A DNA stretch of 64,000 nucleotides from positions 577,001-641,000 of the forward strand of contig CP126121.1 of NCBI GenBank assembly GCA_030123625.1, given 5' to 3'. Under the pieces are notes generated by a model, which had not been told where the DNA came from, ran no database searches, and saw nothing but the letters and a program-made list of their open reading frames with translations. Position numbers and translations under genes: made by a program. Below are positions 16,806-26,500 of this stretch, piece by piece (position 1 is the stretch's first letter; every line of letters starts with the position of its first letter). Source of the DNA: Nitrospira sp. Its GTDB lineage: Bacteria > Nitrospirota > Nitrospiria > Nitrospirales > Nitrospiraceae.

Positions 16806-17237
16806 ATGAAAACCCTTATTAGTACAATCCTTATTGCAGGGGTCGGTCTTGTCGGCGGCATGGGCCTGTCTTTGTCGGCGGCGGCGGACGACACTACGTC
16901 TCAGACGCAGGCGCATCAGTTAACTCCTAAATTTCCGAAGTCCGATAAATGTTCGACTTCCTCGCCATGCCGCGACGTAGTCGGAGAGATCGTGAGAATC
17001 GAAGAAAACTATTGGGTCAAATTGCCCAATGGCAACGAAACCCATATGCGCGTCACTCCCGAGACGAAGATAGAGTCTCGTGTCAAAGTCGGCGATCCGA
17101 TCGCGGCGCAACTGACGTCGACCGGCGATGCGGATGCGATCAAAAAGTTGAAGCAAATGCCGACGGCGGATGAGTTGAGCATCCAGGAAAAGAAAAAAGT
17201 AATAGAAGAGCCGACGACATTAAAAGACATGCGCTGA
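16806..17237 (+). CDS. Periplasmic OB-type protein (paralogue 1)
   Basis: A 143-residue exported protein with a clear signal peptide (cleavage probably after AAA near 26-27). Residues 58-112 form a beta-rich domain, GEIVRIEENYWVKLPNG...TPETKIESRVKVGDPIAAQLTS. The pattern (strand, polar turn, T-x-I, x-V-K-x-GD-x-I-x-A) recurs in the proteins at 26501-27007 and 42194-42592. AGGAGG lies 5-6 nt before the ATG. The fold is probably OB-like as in DUF5666-type proteins; the ligand is unknown. The N-terminal region has two cysteines (CSTSSPC) that might form a disulphide. Confidence 0.75.
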   Translation: MKTLISTILIAGVGLVGGMGLSLSAAADDTTSQTQAHQLTPKFPKSDKCSTSSPCRDVVGEIVRIEENYWVKLPNGNETHMRVTPETKIESRVKVGDPIAAQLTSTGDADAIKKLKQMPTADELSIQEKKKVIEEPTTLKDMR

Positions 17238-17587
17238 AAGACATACTGAGTCAGGAAGCGGCGTTGAGCGGACCGGCTGTCCCTCAAAAGACAGGATGAT
17301 CGATTCTCGACGAGCGCGGTCACAAGTGACAAGAAAACGACCGATGCCGGCGACCCATGGACACGGAGAGCGGCCGAGAGCAAGTCAAACAGATTGCGAC
17401 TTTGGCCGCTCCTCTGCCCGCCTCCTTTGAACACAGTCCAATGGTAGGTGGTAAGCGGCGAGACAGTGGCGCCGACTGCCTGCCGCCATGCCGACATCGA
17501 TAAGGTATGGACTCTGCATCGGGCTGGAACTTCCCGCGTGCAATCGAACCGGAGACAGTTATCTCCATTGCAGGATAACAGGAGAAG
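17238..17587. other. Spacer without a gene
   Basis: About 350 nt between two rightward genes. Overlapping leftward frames cross it (17009-17497 and 17320-17847), but they continue into coding regions of the other strand and lack start signals. I see no clear terminator or promoter. Confidence 0.4.
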
Positions 17588-18946
17588 ATGTTCGACTCCG
17601 ACCGCCGTTCAGCACGATTCGGCCGCATGATGGATCGCTTGCGGACGCGCGAATGGATCGTGCCGACCGCCATGGTGTCGGTCGCCATCGGCTTATCCTT
17701 CGCAATGGAAGCGCTCGACGAACACGTCAAAGGGCGGCTGGAGCCGGTGTGGTATCTGTTCAGCGGCGGACAAACGATCGCCCGGCAGTTCCTGTCCGCC
17801 CTGGCCGCCGCCATGGTGGCCATTCTTACCATGGCCTTCTCAATCACCGTGACGGCACTGACCTTTATCGGCCAGCATTACGGTTCTCGCGTCTTGCGCA
17901 GTTTCATGCAGGATTTCAGGACGCAGTTTGTCATGGGGACCTTTCTGGCGACGTTCGTGTACGCGTTGCTGGTCTTGCGCACCGTGCACGGCGCTTCGGA
18001 CGACAGTTCCCTGCCCCGCATCTCGGTCACGTTCGCCATCATGCTCGCCGTCGTGTCGTTATCCATACTGACATATTTCCTGTATCACCTGTCCGAGCGC
18101 ATGGACGCGCCGAATATCGTCGCGTCCATCGCCCACGATCTTGATCGCGTAATCGATCGAACGACACAGGCGCGCGCCGAAATCGAACCGTTTTATGAGG
18201 AAATTTCTCCCGAACTGCCCGGAACGGCTGCGTACGTGGTCGAAGCGATGGACAACGGTTACATTCAACGAATCGATGAAGAAGCGTTGATAGAAGCAGC
18301 CGCATCGCACGAGGCGATGGTTCGACTCCACTGCCGCGCCGGCATGTTCATGGTACGAGGAGATACGCTCGCGACCGTTCAGGCAAAGCCTCGAACGGAG
18401 ACACCGCTCTGCACCCGCATTCGCGCCTCTATCCGGCTCGGAGCCGCACGCTCGTTGGAACAAGACATCGAATTCGGCATCGATCAGCTCGTGCAAGTGG
18501 CGATTCGCGGGTTGTCGTCGGAGCGCAACGACACGTTCACCGCGATGCTCTGTCTTGACCGGCTTGCCGCCGCGCTCAGCCGCCTTGCCGAACGGGACTT
18601 TCCACCTTCCATGAGGCGGGATCGCGATGGCTGCCCGCGGCTGTGGATCCGTCGGATGAGGTTCCCCGACTTGGCCCATCGGGCTTTTAAGCAGATTCAC
18701 TCCTTGGGAACGGCCGTCGTCTCCATTCGGTTGTTCGAGACTCTCGAAACTATCGCGCGTCGAGTCGGACGGGAGGAGGACCGCGCAGCCCTGCGCCGGC
18801 ATGCGTTGGAGACACACAGGGCGAGTCGAACCACCCTTCAAGATTCAATGGACATCGAAGACGTAGAACGAGCCTTTACGGTCACAATGCATGCCTTGAA
18901 GGAGAATCCTCACCCCTACCCCGCCTCGGAGAAGCCCGATTCCTGA
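17588..18946 (+). CDS. DUF2254 integral membrane protein
   Basis: A 452-residue inner-membrane protein of the DUF2254 family. Four hydrophobic segments occur at about residues 22-45, 66-98, 112-135 and 146-170, including the family-typical FSITVTALTFIGQHYGSRVLRSFMQD. The remaining 280 residues are a soluble cytoplasmic domain with helical repeats (RSLEQDIEFGIDQLVQVAIRGLS). Function is unknown; members are widespread in stress-tolerant bacteria. AGGAG is placed 4-5 nt before the ATG. It is transcribed alone and converges with the next gene. Confidence 0.85.
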   Translation: MFDSDRRSARFGRMMDRLRTREWIVPTAMVSVAIGLSFAMEALDEHVKGRLEPVWYLFSGGQTIARQFLSALAAAMVAILTMAFSITVTALTFIGQHYGSRVLRSFMQDFRTQFVMGTFLATFVYALLVLRTVHGASDDSSLPRISVTFAIMLAVVSLSILTYFLYHLSERMDAPNIVASIAHDLDRVIDRTTQARAEIEPFYEEISPELPGTAAYVVEAMDNGYIQRIDEEALIEAAASHEAMVRLHCRAGMFMVRGDTLATVQAKPRTETPLCTRIRASIRLGAARSLEQDIEFGIDQLVQVAIRGLSSERNDTFTAMLCLDRLAAALSRLAERDFPPSMRRDRDGCPRLWIRRMRFPDLAHRAFKQIHSLGTAVVSIRLFETLETIARRVGREEDRAALRRHALETHRASRTTLQDSMDIEDVERAFTVTMHALKENPHPYPASEKPDS

Positions 18947-19049
18947 TTTTCTCACCTCTAACCGGCATCATTCATGACGGCCCGGAACAGCGCAACGGCG
19001 GCGCAAAAGAAACGTTCCTGATAATATGAGCGGAGAAATACCGGAATCG

Positions 19050-19574
19050 CTACGCCGCCAGCTTAAAAAACGTGCTGGTCGAGCCGTCCCGCTTGTGCTC
19101 CTGGTACAGAAACACTAATTTCCGCTTGTCGAACGTGTCGAACCAGTCATCCCAAGCGATCTTCTCCAAGCGCTTTCCCCCGTAACCGGGAAAGTCGATC
19201 CGCAAGACGCCCGCACCGTCCCGCCCTGCAGTATCACCGACGACGGAGGGCATAGCCTTTCGTGACTCCGCCCATTGGCGGATGACATCGTGATTGCGCG
19301 TCGCCAATGATTGCCCCTTCCGGTCCTCATGGTCGTCCGGCGAATCGATCCACTTGGAGTACTTCACATGCTTCGCCCCTGAACCCTTCGACCGGCCGCC
19401 GCCTCTTCTTCCGGCGCCTCTCCGGCCGGCTCTTCCACTGTCGGCGCCTTTTCTACCCGCGCTCCTTCCCCTCCCGGCGGTTCTGCCGCTGCCGGACGAC
19501 CGACTTCCGGAACGGCTTGTCCTGCCCGAGCGGCCCGCTCTGGTTGAACGCCCTGTCTTCTTTTGAGTCCGCAT
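19050..19574 (-). CDS. Conserved protein with basic disordered N-terminal tail
   Basis: A 174-residue protein in two parts. Residues 1-75 are low-complexity Arg/Gly/Ser/Lys, predicted disordered and likely to bind nucleic acid or polyphosphate. The rest is a conserved domain with ATRNHDVIRQWAESRKAMP, VLRIDFPGYGG and KIAWDDWFDTFD...LVFLYQE. Short proteins of this kind are widespread but I know of no established function. I chose ATG 19574 because AAAGGAGG precedes it at 5 nt; an in-frame ATG at 19601 has no such site. The tail may help place it on DNA. Confidence 0.7.
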   Translation of the reverse strand: MRTQKKTGRSTRAGRSGRTSRSGSRSSGSGRTAGRGRSAGRKGADSGRAGRRGAGRRGGGRSKGSGAKHVKYSKWIDSPDDHEDRKGQSLATRNHDVIRQWAESRKAMPSVVGDTAGRDGAGVLRIDFPGYGGKRLEKIAWDDWFDTFDKRKLVFLYQEHKRDGSTSTFFKLAA

Positions 19575-19729
19575 ACCATCCTCCTTTGTGTAGATCGACA
19601 TCCCTACGCCGCGTCTCTCTAAAACTTTTTCCTCGCATCTCCGTTACACCGCCAGCGCGGCATGGCATTTCGGCCTCCATCCTCTTCGGCACAGCGTCAT
19701 CATGTGGCCGTCCCGACTCATATGCTCTC

Positions 19730-21298
19730 CTACAGCGCTCTCAGGAACGCCGTGAGATCCTTCTTTTCTTCTGGGGACAATTTCAACCCCATCACGAGAT
19801 TGAAAAATTCCACGGTATCTTCCAGCGTCAGCAACCGCCCATCGTGGAAGTACGGCGGGGAATCTTTAATGCCCCGGAGCGTAAATGTCTTGATCGGACC
19901 GTCGCCCGGTTCGTCTTTGAGGAACCGTTCGAGGTGCAGATCATGCATCTTATTATCCAGGTAAAACGGCGGCGTATGACACTCAGCGCACTGGCCTTTG
20001 CCGAAAAAGACCTTCTCTCCGCGTTGCTCATTCTCCGTGGCTTTCTTCGGGTCCAGCCGACCGGTCATGGGATCGAGCTTAGGGGCCGGGGGGAAATCGA
20101 GCATGTTCTGCATCTGCGCCATGTGACTCACGTGAATACGATCGACAATATTCATCCCTTTTTTGATGGCATGGATTTCGTCGCCGTTGAAGTAAGCCGT
20201 CCGTTGCTCGAACTCCGTGAAGTCCTCGATCGAACGTAGACTCCGTTTAGAACTATGGATTTGCTGATTGAATACTCCCCGGAGGCTCGTCGTATCGAGA
20301 CGCATGCGCCGTTCCTCGGGCCTCGTGTCTGGATTTAAGTGGAACTGTCCGGTCGTATGGCCATTCACGTGGCAGTCGAAACAAGTCACGCCCAAGCTGG
20401 GATGCAGGCTTTTGCGGTCATCGGTCGGGTTGAACTCTTCTTGTGGAAAGGGCGTCAATAACATTCTGAGTCCATCGAGCTGGACCGGCGTGAGGATATC
20501 CTTGAATAATCGATAGTAGTTGTTGATGGAAATGACTTCCCCTCGGGACACGTCGCCCAGTTCGGGGCGATTGCTCAAAAACATAGCCGGAGGAAACTCC
20601 GGCAGGAATGCCTCCGGGAGGTCGTAATCGACATCGACCCGCTCAAGCCGTGGAAACATGTCTATTTGCATCTGAGGGAAAACCATGCCCCCGGGTGATT
20701 GCAACGGGTGCGGCAGCGAAGGATAGGGAAAGACTCCTTGCTTCTTCATTTCTTCCTGGCTGAGCCCGGCGAGCCGTTCCCATGTCATGCCCTCAGACAA
20801 CCGTGCGGTCGGCCCTACCGGCAGCGGCTTTCCCCGCGACATCTTGACTTCGGAATCCAGCTTCGGCTTGAGATGATAGCGACGCTCCAGCAGCTTGCGT
20901 TGCGTCTCCATCACTTTTGGCTTCGCGGCGATATCCTTCTTCATGATCTCTTCCGGCTCTTGCATGGGCTTCTCCGCGCCCAAGGGATCACGGTAGAAGT
21001 CGAAACCGGAGATCTTGCCGTCTCTTGGCTGATTCAGAAACGCAGGGGAAGAGGCTTTTGCCTTCTGGGCGTCGAAGATGGAGGAGCGGTCATGATCCGT
21101 CTTTTTCTGCTCCGGACGTTCGATCGGAACGGTGCGCGGCTCTTGCGCGTCGGTCACCGCATCGTGCGGCGGCCGGTTCGACTTGGTATCCTGAGCGTCG
21201 GCAACCGCGACACAGCCGGTGAGACCGACGGCCAGCAGGACCCGGAAAGCCCCGCGCATGAAAGGTGGGTTCCGAATCGTCTCAACCTGTTTTTTCAT
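19730..21298 (-). CDS. Di-haem cytochrome c peroxidase/MauG-like protein
   Basis: A 522-residue periplasmic protein. The N-terminus (AFRVLLAVGLTGCVAVADA) is a signal peptide, possibly a lipoprotein signal because of Cys near 30. Two c-haem sites are visible: C306FDCH310 and C437AECH441. The second half (RGEKVFFGKGQCAECHTPP, FTLRGIKDSPPYFHDGRLLTLEDTVEF) is typical of the CCP/MauG family, which reduces peroxides or oxidises protein side chains. Residues 30-240 are an unusually long proline-, lysine- and glutamate-rich N-terminal region. ATG 21298 has AGGAGG 6 nt upstream; the frame extends further but without a site. No partner gene is obvious. Confidence 0.83.
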   Translation of the reverse strand: MKKQVETIRNPPFMRGAFRVLLAVGLTGCVAVADAQDTKSNRPPHDAVTDAQEPRTVPIERPEQKKTDHDRSSIFDAQKAKASSPAFLNQPRDGKISGFDFYRDPLGAEKPMQEPEEIMKKDIAAKPKVMETQRKLLERRYHLKPKLDSEVKMSRGKPLPVGPTARLSEGMTWERLAGLSQEEMKKQGVFPYPSLPHPLQSPGGMVFPQMQIDMFPRLERVDVDYDLPEAFLPEFPPAMFLSNRPELGDVSRGEVISINNYYRLFKDILTPVQLDGLRMLLTPFPQEEFNPTDDRKSLHPSLGVTCFDCHVNGHTTGQFHLNPDTRPEERRMRLDTTSLRGVFNQQIHSSKRSLRSIEDFTEFEQRTAYFNGDEIHAIKKGMNIVDRIHVSHMAQMQNMLDFPPAPKLDPMTGRLDPKKATENEQRGEKVFFGKGQCAECHTPPFYLDNKMHDLHLERFLKDEPGDGPIKTFTLRGIKDSPPYFHDGRLLTLEDTVEFFNLVMGLKLSPEEKKDLTAFLRAL

Positions 21299-21710
21299 AT
21301 ATTCCTCCTCATCTCTTTTCTCATTGCCGCTTGATGTTCGGTCGGCGAGCCAGGCGCTGGTCAAGATCCTTCGGTGGGTTGGCGGTTATGGACCTACCTA
21401 AACTGAACCGACATCGCTTGAGTGGTTTGTGCGGCCATCCATCGTCTTCTTTCCCGCAATACCGCTCACTCACCTTATGCCAAGCTATTCCGTAGAGAAG
21501 ATTTTGAGACCTAGATCGACCCCTAGTAGGAAAGAGCTTGGATGAGCGTCAAACGCTTCGGCGATTTCTTCGGCGGCTGATGTGAGATGGCCTAAGCAAG
21601 TCCAGACCTATCAGGCTTCAGAGTATTGAACACATCTGTGATCGTCTCGCGGAAACTTGGCCGGCGCTTCGGTCGGGACGATGCCGTGCTGGCCCACCGT
21701 GCGTACGTTA
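21299..21710. other. Spacer without a gene
   Basis: About 410 nt between two leftward genes. It has no frame with a start signal and no strong hairpin. It must contain the promoter of the peroxidase gene near 21300-21400. Confidence 0.4.
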
Positions 21711-22877
21711 CTACGGGGTCATCACGATTTTGATGCAACCGTCCTGCTTACGATTGAACATGTCGAACCCCTGCGGCGCCTCGGCGAGCCTCATCCGATG
21801 CGTCACGACGAAGCTGGGATCGATGTCGCCATGGGCGATGCGATCCAACAGCGGCTTCAGATACCGTTGGCAATGCGTTTGGCCGGTTTTGATCGTCAAC
21901 GCCTTGTTCATCACCGCCCCCATCGGCATCTTATCGATCAATGCGCCGTAGACGCCGGGAATGGAGACCGTGCCGCCGTTTCGACAGGCCATGATGGCCT
22001 GCCGCAAGGCGATCGGCCGATCGGATTCCGACATCATCGCTTGTTTGATACGGTCGTAGTAGTACAACAGTCCCGGCATATGCGCTTCCAACCCGACGGC
22101 ATCCATGCAGGAATCCGGGCCCCGCCCGCCGGTCAGCTGCATGAGCGTGTCGTAGACGTCCGTTTCTTCATAGTCGATCGTATCCGCTCCTCCATTACGC
22201 GCCATCTGCAGTCGCGCTGGAAAACGGTCGATGGCGATCACTCGTTCGGCGCCAAGGAGGAACGCGCTGCGGATCGCGAACTGGCCTACCGGTCCGCACC
22301 CCCATATGGCGACCGTGTCGCCGGGCTGAATGTTGCATTGTTCGGCGGCCATATAGCCGGTCGGAAAAATATCGGAGAGAAACAGCACCTGTTCGTCGGA
22401 AAAGCCGTTTTCGATTTTGATCGTGCCGACATCGGCGAAGGGAACACGCACGTATTCGGCCTGTCCGCCCGCGAAACCGCCGGTCAAATGCGAATAGCCG
22501 TAGATACCGGCCGGAGAGTGCCCGAAAAATTTCTCCGCCATCCACGCATTTGGATTGGTATTTTCACACAGAGAGTAGAGTTCTTTTTTGCAAAAGAAGC
22601 ATTGTCCACAGGAAATCGGGAAGGCGACGACGACGCGGTCTCCCACGCGGCGTTGCTTGACCTCCGGACCAACCTCGACGATCTCGCCCATGAACTCGTG
22701 ACCCATGACATCGCCTTGTTCCATCGTCGGCACGAAGCCGTTGTAGAGGTGCAACTCGGACCCGCAGATGGCCGCCGAACTCACCTTCACGATCGCGTCC
22801 TTTTTGTTGAGGATGTTCGGATCCGGCACATCCACTACCCGCATATCTTGTTTGCCGTACCAGCAGTTGGCTTTCAT
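21711..22877 (-). CDS. Zinc-dependent alcohol/formaldehyde dehydrogenase-like protein
   Basis: A 388-residue medium-chain dehydrogenase. Catalytic zinc ligands are Cys38, His60 and Glu61 (CGSELH, GHE). The structural zinc site is Cys90, Cys93, Cys96 and Cys104. The Rossmann motif is WGCGPVGQ near 194-201. Overall it resembles glutathione-independent formaldehyde dehydrogenase-like proteins, with [19 protein letters not shown] in the substrate loop; the substrate is not certain. GAGG precedes the ATG. It lies 79 nt downstream of the membrane SRPBCC gene on the same strand, with an inverted repeat in the gap. The opposite strand carries a long spurious frame. Confidence 0.9.
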   Translation of the reverse strand: MKANCWYGKQDMRVVDVPDPNILNKKDAIVKVSSAAICGSELHLYNGFVPTMEQGDVMGHEFMGEIVEVGPEVKQRRVGDRVVVAFPISCGQCFFCKKELYSLCENTNPNAWMAEKFFGHSPAGIYGYSHLTGGFAGGQAEYVRVPFADVGTIKIENGFSDEQVLFLSDIFPTGYMAAEQCNIQPGDTVAIWGCGPVGQFAIRSAFLLGAERVIAIDRFPARLQMARNGGADTIDYEETDVYDTLMQLTGGRGPDSCMDAVGLEAHMPGLLYYYDRIKQAMMSESDRPIALRQAIMACRNGGTVSIPGVYGALIDKMPMGAVMNKALTIKTGQTHCQRYLKPLLDRIAHGDIDPSFVVTHRMRLAEAPQGFDMFNRKQDGCIKIVMTP

Positions 22878-22891
22878 GGTTTTCCTCAGTG

Positions 22892-22946
22892 CTGAGTCCT
22901 GAGTGCTGCTGAGTCCCGATCCGAAAATTTCAAGGCTCAGGACTCA
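22892..22946. repeat. Inverted repeat CTGAGTCCTGAG in CTGAGT-rich spacer
   Basis: Arms at 22892-22903 and 22935-22946 are perfect 12-bp complements. The surrounding spacer is built almost wholly from variants of GCTGAGT and ACTCAG. It can fold as a hairpin between the SRPBCC stop and the dehydrogenase start. Similar word-built spacers occur near 36060-36144 and 54346-54540 with different words. Confidence 0.65.
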
Positions 22947-22956
22947 GAACTCAACA

Positions 22957-23997
22957 CTACCGTTTGATCGCCCTATCGTACTTCCACGACGTGGTCTCCA
23001 CCCGTCCTGCCGGTTGTCCTTCGGTCGTGATGACCTCTCCGGTTTCCATTACCTGTTTGAATCGGCGCAAATCCATCTTCACCGTGTGACTCGGGTCCTC
23101 GCCGAGCCATGCGGATACTGCGGCGCCCACTGTTCCCAATGGGGGCCGATATTCCATCTCGGCAGTGACGATCGTGCCTCGCCCGCCGGACGCCGGTTCA
23201 AATCGGACGGAACCGGCATGGTCGACTGTGGAACCTTCAACCGATCGCCAGGCGATACACTCATGTGGACGGTCCTCGGTGATTTCAGCATCCCACTCGA
23301 CGGTGGAGCGGGCCGGCCCTTTAGCGACCCAGTGCGACCTGCGGTCGTCCTGCACCTCAATGCGTACCAGGTGTTTCATGAATGTCGGCAAGTTTGTCAG
23401 CTCACGCCAATGCCGATAGAGCTCTTGTTGCGGACGATCTATGATGAGAGCGGCGGTCAGCGACATGTGGTCGTTTCTCGTTTCGATCCCTCGGCTCAAT
23501 TGTTGCGCAGTGATCATATCCAATAGTGTCGCGCCCGCCACGGCGGCGGTCGCCAACGCCACCCGGCCGCGCTGCGAGCGATTCGACATGAATGCAGCGC
23601 CCAGGCAGGCCAGATCCATCGCATCTCCGGCCACTCGTGACCAAACCGCCGCGGCCGGCGCGCGCTGCGTCAAGATGCCGACTCCGCTGGCGATCTCCCG
23701 CAACCCCATGGCGCGGACCAATCCATCATGCCGAGACGGCGCCCCGATCATCCTCGCAAGCCGCCGTGGGACCATCAATTCCGCCAAGCCCAGCCCGATT
23801 CCGAATAGGCCGAGCCCATATGCCCACATTTCCTCCTGACTCAGCGAGCCGTTCCGGCTCGAACCGGGATGCAAAGACTCGCCGCTCGCATGGCTTCCCA
23901 TTATCCGTCCGCCTGTTCTCGATGCGGCGGCCTGTGCGTTGTCGCGGGTGCCATGTGCCGTTTTTCTCACGGTGCGTTTTAAAGATCGTCTCGCCAT
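22957..23997 (-). CDS. Membrane-anchored SRPBCC (cyclase/dehydrase-like) protein (paralogue 1)
   Basis: A 346-residue protein. Residues 1-50 are basic and polar. Hydrophobic segments near 55-75, 95-115 and 120-165 anchor it. Residues 180-325 are an SRPBCC/START-like ligand-binding domain (ALIIDRPQQELYRHWRELTNLPTF, VEWDAEITEDRPHECIAWRS, GTIVTAEMEYRPP), closely like those at 27198 and 31448. Such domains bind hydrophobic ligands; no specific ligand is known. AAGGAG lies 6 nt before the ATG. It is followed by the zinc dehydrogenase, a pairing that suggests a shared small-molecule or membrane-stress role. Confidence 0.8.
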   Translation of the reverse strand: MARRSLKRTVRKTAHGTRDNAQAAASRTGGRIMGSHASGESLHPGSSRNGSLSQEEMWAYGLGLFGIGLGLAELMVPRRLARMIGAPSRHDGLVRAMGLREIASGVGILTQRAPAAAVWSRVAGDAMDLACLGAAFMSNRSQRGRVALATAAVAGATLLDMITAQQLSRGIETRNDHMSLTAALIIDRPQQELYRHWRELTNLPTFMKHLVRIEVQDDRRSHWVAKGPARSTVEWDAEITEDRPHECIAWRSVEGSTVDHAGSVRFEPASGGRGTIVTAEMEYRPPLGTVGAAVSAWLGEDPSHTVKMDLRRFKQVMETGEVITTEGQPAGRVETTSWKYDRAIKR

Positions 23998-24019
23998 GGC
24001 ATCTCCTTCATTCCTTCGC

Positions 24020-24484
24020 TCACCCTTTCGCTCCCGCGGTTCCTGCCTTCACCATCACGAACATTTGCTGTTGCTGACCGGCTTTAAAGTCCGTCGGCGG
24101 TTGGCCGTTCGGCAAGGCATAGATCAGTGTGACCTTGTTTTGGTCGGCTTCGACCAACCCTTTCGAAACCGCGCCGACTTCGGGCGCTTTGGTGCTGACC
24201 ATCGTGATGTGCCAGGGGTCCTGCTTCGTCTCAAGCGTATAGGTCACCGCAAACATTTCCTTCCGGTCTTTATCGTAGGCAATGATGGTCTTGTCGTTGA
24301 TATAGATCGACGTGTCGGTCAGCTCGCCTTGATCGATCGGCGCGCCGTTGCGCTCTCCGCTGACGATGCGATATTCGCCCGTCAGATCGGCTTTCGGTTG
24401 ATCCGAGGAGCGACCGGTGCAGGCTGGCAAGACGGCGACAAGCATTGCGACGATGAGAGACATTTTATGCATTGACTCGTTCAT
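24020..24484 (-). CDS. Lipoprotein with TIGR03067-like beta domain
   Basis: A 154-residue exported lipoprotein: lipobox LPAC at about residues 19-22 after a hydrophobic core. The mature part begins with DLTGEYRIVSGERNGAPI, characteristic of TIGR03067-type domains of unknown function, then forms beta strands up to about 150. AAAGGA precedes the ATG. It is likely anchored in the outer or inner membrane facing the periplasm. It lies 22 nt upstream of the SRPBCC gene on the same strand and may share its transcript. Confidence 0.7.
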   Translation of the reverse strand: MNESMHKMSLIVAMLVAVLPACTGRSSDQPKADLTGEYRIVSGERNGAPIDQGELTDTSIYINDKTIIAYDKDRKEMFAVTYTLETKQDPWHITMVSTKAPEVGAVSKGLVEADQNKVTLIYALPNGQPPTDFKAGQQQQMFVMVKAGTAGAKG

Positions 24485-25093
24485 GAGATATCCTTTCTTT
24501 TAAGGTCTGACGGTCATCCGTGATATGACCGGCCGGACATCGCGGCAAACAGCATGTATGATCATCCGATGCCCCAACCCCATGCCTAAAAGGGAAACCG
24601 CTTCGCTATCGCTTTTTGTGAAGCGATGCCGTTTATGAGCGGTTATTTTCCCGGTTTTTTCGTTGCGGACGGGACGAGAGACTCGGACGTTCTTTCAGCG
24701 CAGCCGCCTGATGGCCTTTCACTTTTGTCGCTGAGGTCAACTTTTGGCGATTCATCGGGACGTCATTCCTTGCGCCGCCGCACCTGGTCACCCGGTTGGG
24801 ATTTTTTAATCGAATCTTACTGCGAATTGTGACTCCGTGACTCCATGGTGCACCTTAGCATTCTGTATTCAAGAATCCCTACTAGGCTCTCCCCTGGAAC
24901 GCCTTGTTGCATAGTTGTTGAATGCAGTCCGCACGTACCGGCGATGTTGATCTTCGGTGGAAGGGTTCTCGCGCAAATCAGTCGTGTATTTCCCGTTTCT
25001 TGAGTCATGACACCTCGTATCGGCCATGACTGCGAAGATACGTTTGCGCCAGGGACCGATTCGACGGATCAACAGTGCGAACTCTTGCGCCGC
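24485..25093. other. Spacer without a supportable gene
   Basis: About 610 nt. Frames up to about 67 codons (for example 24869-25072 leftward) lack ribosome binding sites and conserved motifs. A poly-Pro-like or IS remnant was not found. Confidence 0.4.
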
Positions 25094-26076
25094 TTATGCC
25101 GCCGCCCGCGGGCAGGAGGTATCCGCGCCGTTATAATCGCCGAGATACGCTTCCAGATATAGCTTGCGCACGAGGGCGATCAGAACTACGGCCAGCGGGG
25201 TCGCAAGCATGACGCCGATCGGACCCACCCACACGCCGAAGAACATCTGCGAGACAAGCGTCAACACCGGCGGCAGCGACACCGTGCGTTGCTGGATCAG
25301 CGGCGTCAATACATAGTCCTGGACGATCTGGATACCGAGATACAGGCCGATGATTCCCATGGTGCCTGAGGTGCCGAGTTGTTGAAGCGCGAGCAGGACG
25401 GCAGGAACGGCCGATACCAGAGGGCCGATATACGGGACGAATCCGAAGAGGCCTGCCAAGAGTCCCAGCAACAAGGCCAAGGGAATGCCCATCATGGCGA
25501 GCGAGGCGCCGATCGAGATCGCGACGAAAGCCATGGCCAGAAGACGGCCGAACAGCCATCGTTCAAGATCATGTCCGGCCGCGACGAGCGCGTCCCGCAC
25601 GAGACTCCGCGACTGGAGGGGAAATAACCGCACGAGTCCTTCGAGATACCGGCCGGGAGACGCGGCAAAGTAGAGGCCGAGAAACAGCACGATCACGAAA
25701 GCCCCGACTCCTTGCAGGAGATACGCGAAGAGCCGGCCTCCGATGCCGATCGCCTTCGATTGCTCTGATAGAGCGGCGTGGCTTTCGGCGACCAGCCATG
25801 CGCCCCAGGGCTGGCGTTCAAGCTGCTGCCGGACGTGATCGACGCTGGAAGGGAGCTGATCGACGAGCTGATCGAGCTGGGCCGAAATCCGTGGCGCGGC
25901 CCATAGAAAGATCAGCCCGGTCACGGCTAAGAGGAGCGCCACACCAACAACGCCGGCACCGCATATCCCAACAGCGCCAGAGGAACGAGCAGCGCCAGCG
26001 CGATTCCCAACACAATGATCGTGGATCGGACTAGCCGCGCAGCGGACGAACCGGGAACATTGGCCGACTCGCGCAT
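25094..26076 (-). pseudogene. AI-2E family transporter gene broken by internal deletion
   Basis: The C-terminal 280 codons (25094 to about 25942) encode a typical AI-2E/PerM exporter: WAAPRISAQLDQLVDQLP, PLALLLGLLAGLFGFVPYIGPL, QDYVLTPLIQ, GVWVGPIGVMLATPL. The N-terminal part is in another frame: ATG 26076 with GGAGG starts a sequence ending in IALALLVPLALLGYAVPALLVW and then a stop at 25927. Family members have about 30 more residues (second membrane segment and loop) between these parts. The best reading is a deletion of roughly 95 nt that also shifted the frame, near 25930-25945. A GTG start at 25942 could yield a truncated product, but it lacks the first two helices. Confidence 0.7.
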
Positions 26077-26500
26077 GGTCGTCTTCCCCTCCTTGCGACT
26101 CGTACGAGCCTGATCATGGATCTTCGCGGGAAGACCCCCGGAACAGGGCTGACACGCTCTTAGTCTTCCGCGGCCCGGACACTGGATCGTGCCCATATGA
26201 GAGTTTCAAGTTTGAGATAGGATCGAGTCTCATGCAGACCGAACCCTTCATTGAAGGCTTCGGATGTTCTCTTAGTGCAGCTCCTCTTCTTTTATTTCCC
26301 TGTAGATTTGCGGCCCTCGATGAATCTGAAGAACGGTCGGTGCATGCGGACGCAATGAGGAGAAAATTTGTCACTCATGCTCTGTGTTACCAATCAATCG
26401 GAAGAACCTCTTCCGTCTTTTTCTCGCTCGTCCTCATATTGACGATTCCCAGTACTGTCGATGGATTTGAAATTGTGGCCTCGTGGATCCTTCCGTGCGC
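26077..26500. other. Spacer without a gene
   Basis: About 420 nt upstream of the broken transporter gene and downstream of the OB-type protein gene. The frames present (26114-26374 leftward, 26232-26528 rightward) have no start signals and no protein-like composition. Confidence 0.4.

Noticed and set aside
21657-22895. A 412-codon rightward open frame
   Set aside because: It lies antisense to a clear zinc dehydrogenase with all metal ligands; no start signal and no recognisable motif. Long shadow frames are common at this GC content.
24869-25072. 67-codon leftward frame in the 24.5-25.1 kb spacer
   Set aside because: Starts with TTG and no site; no similarity seen.
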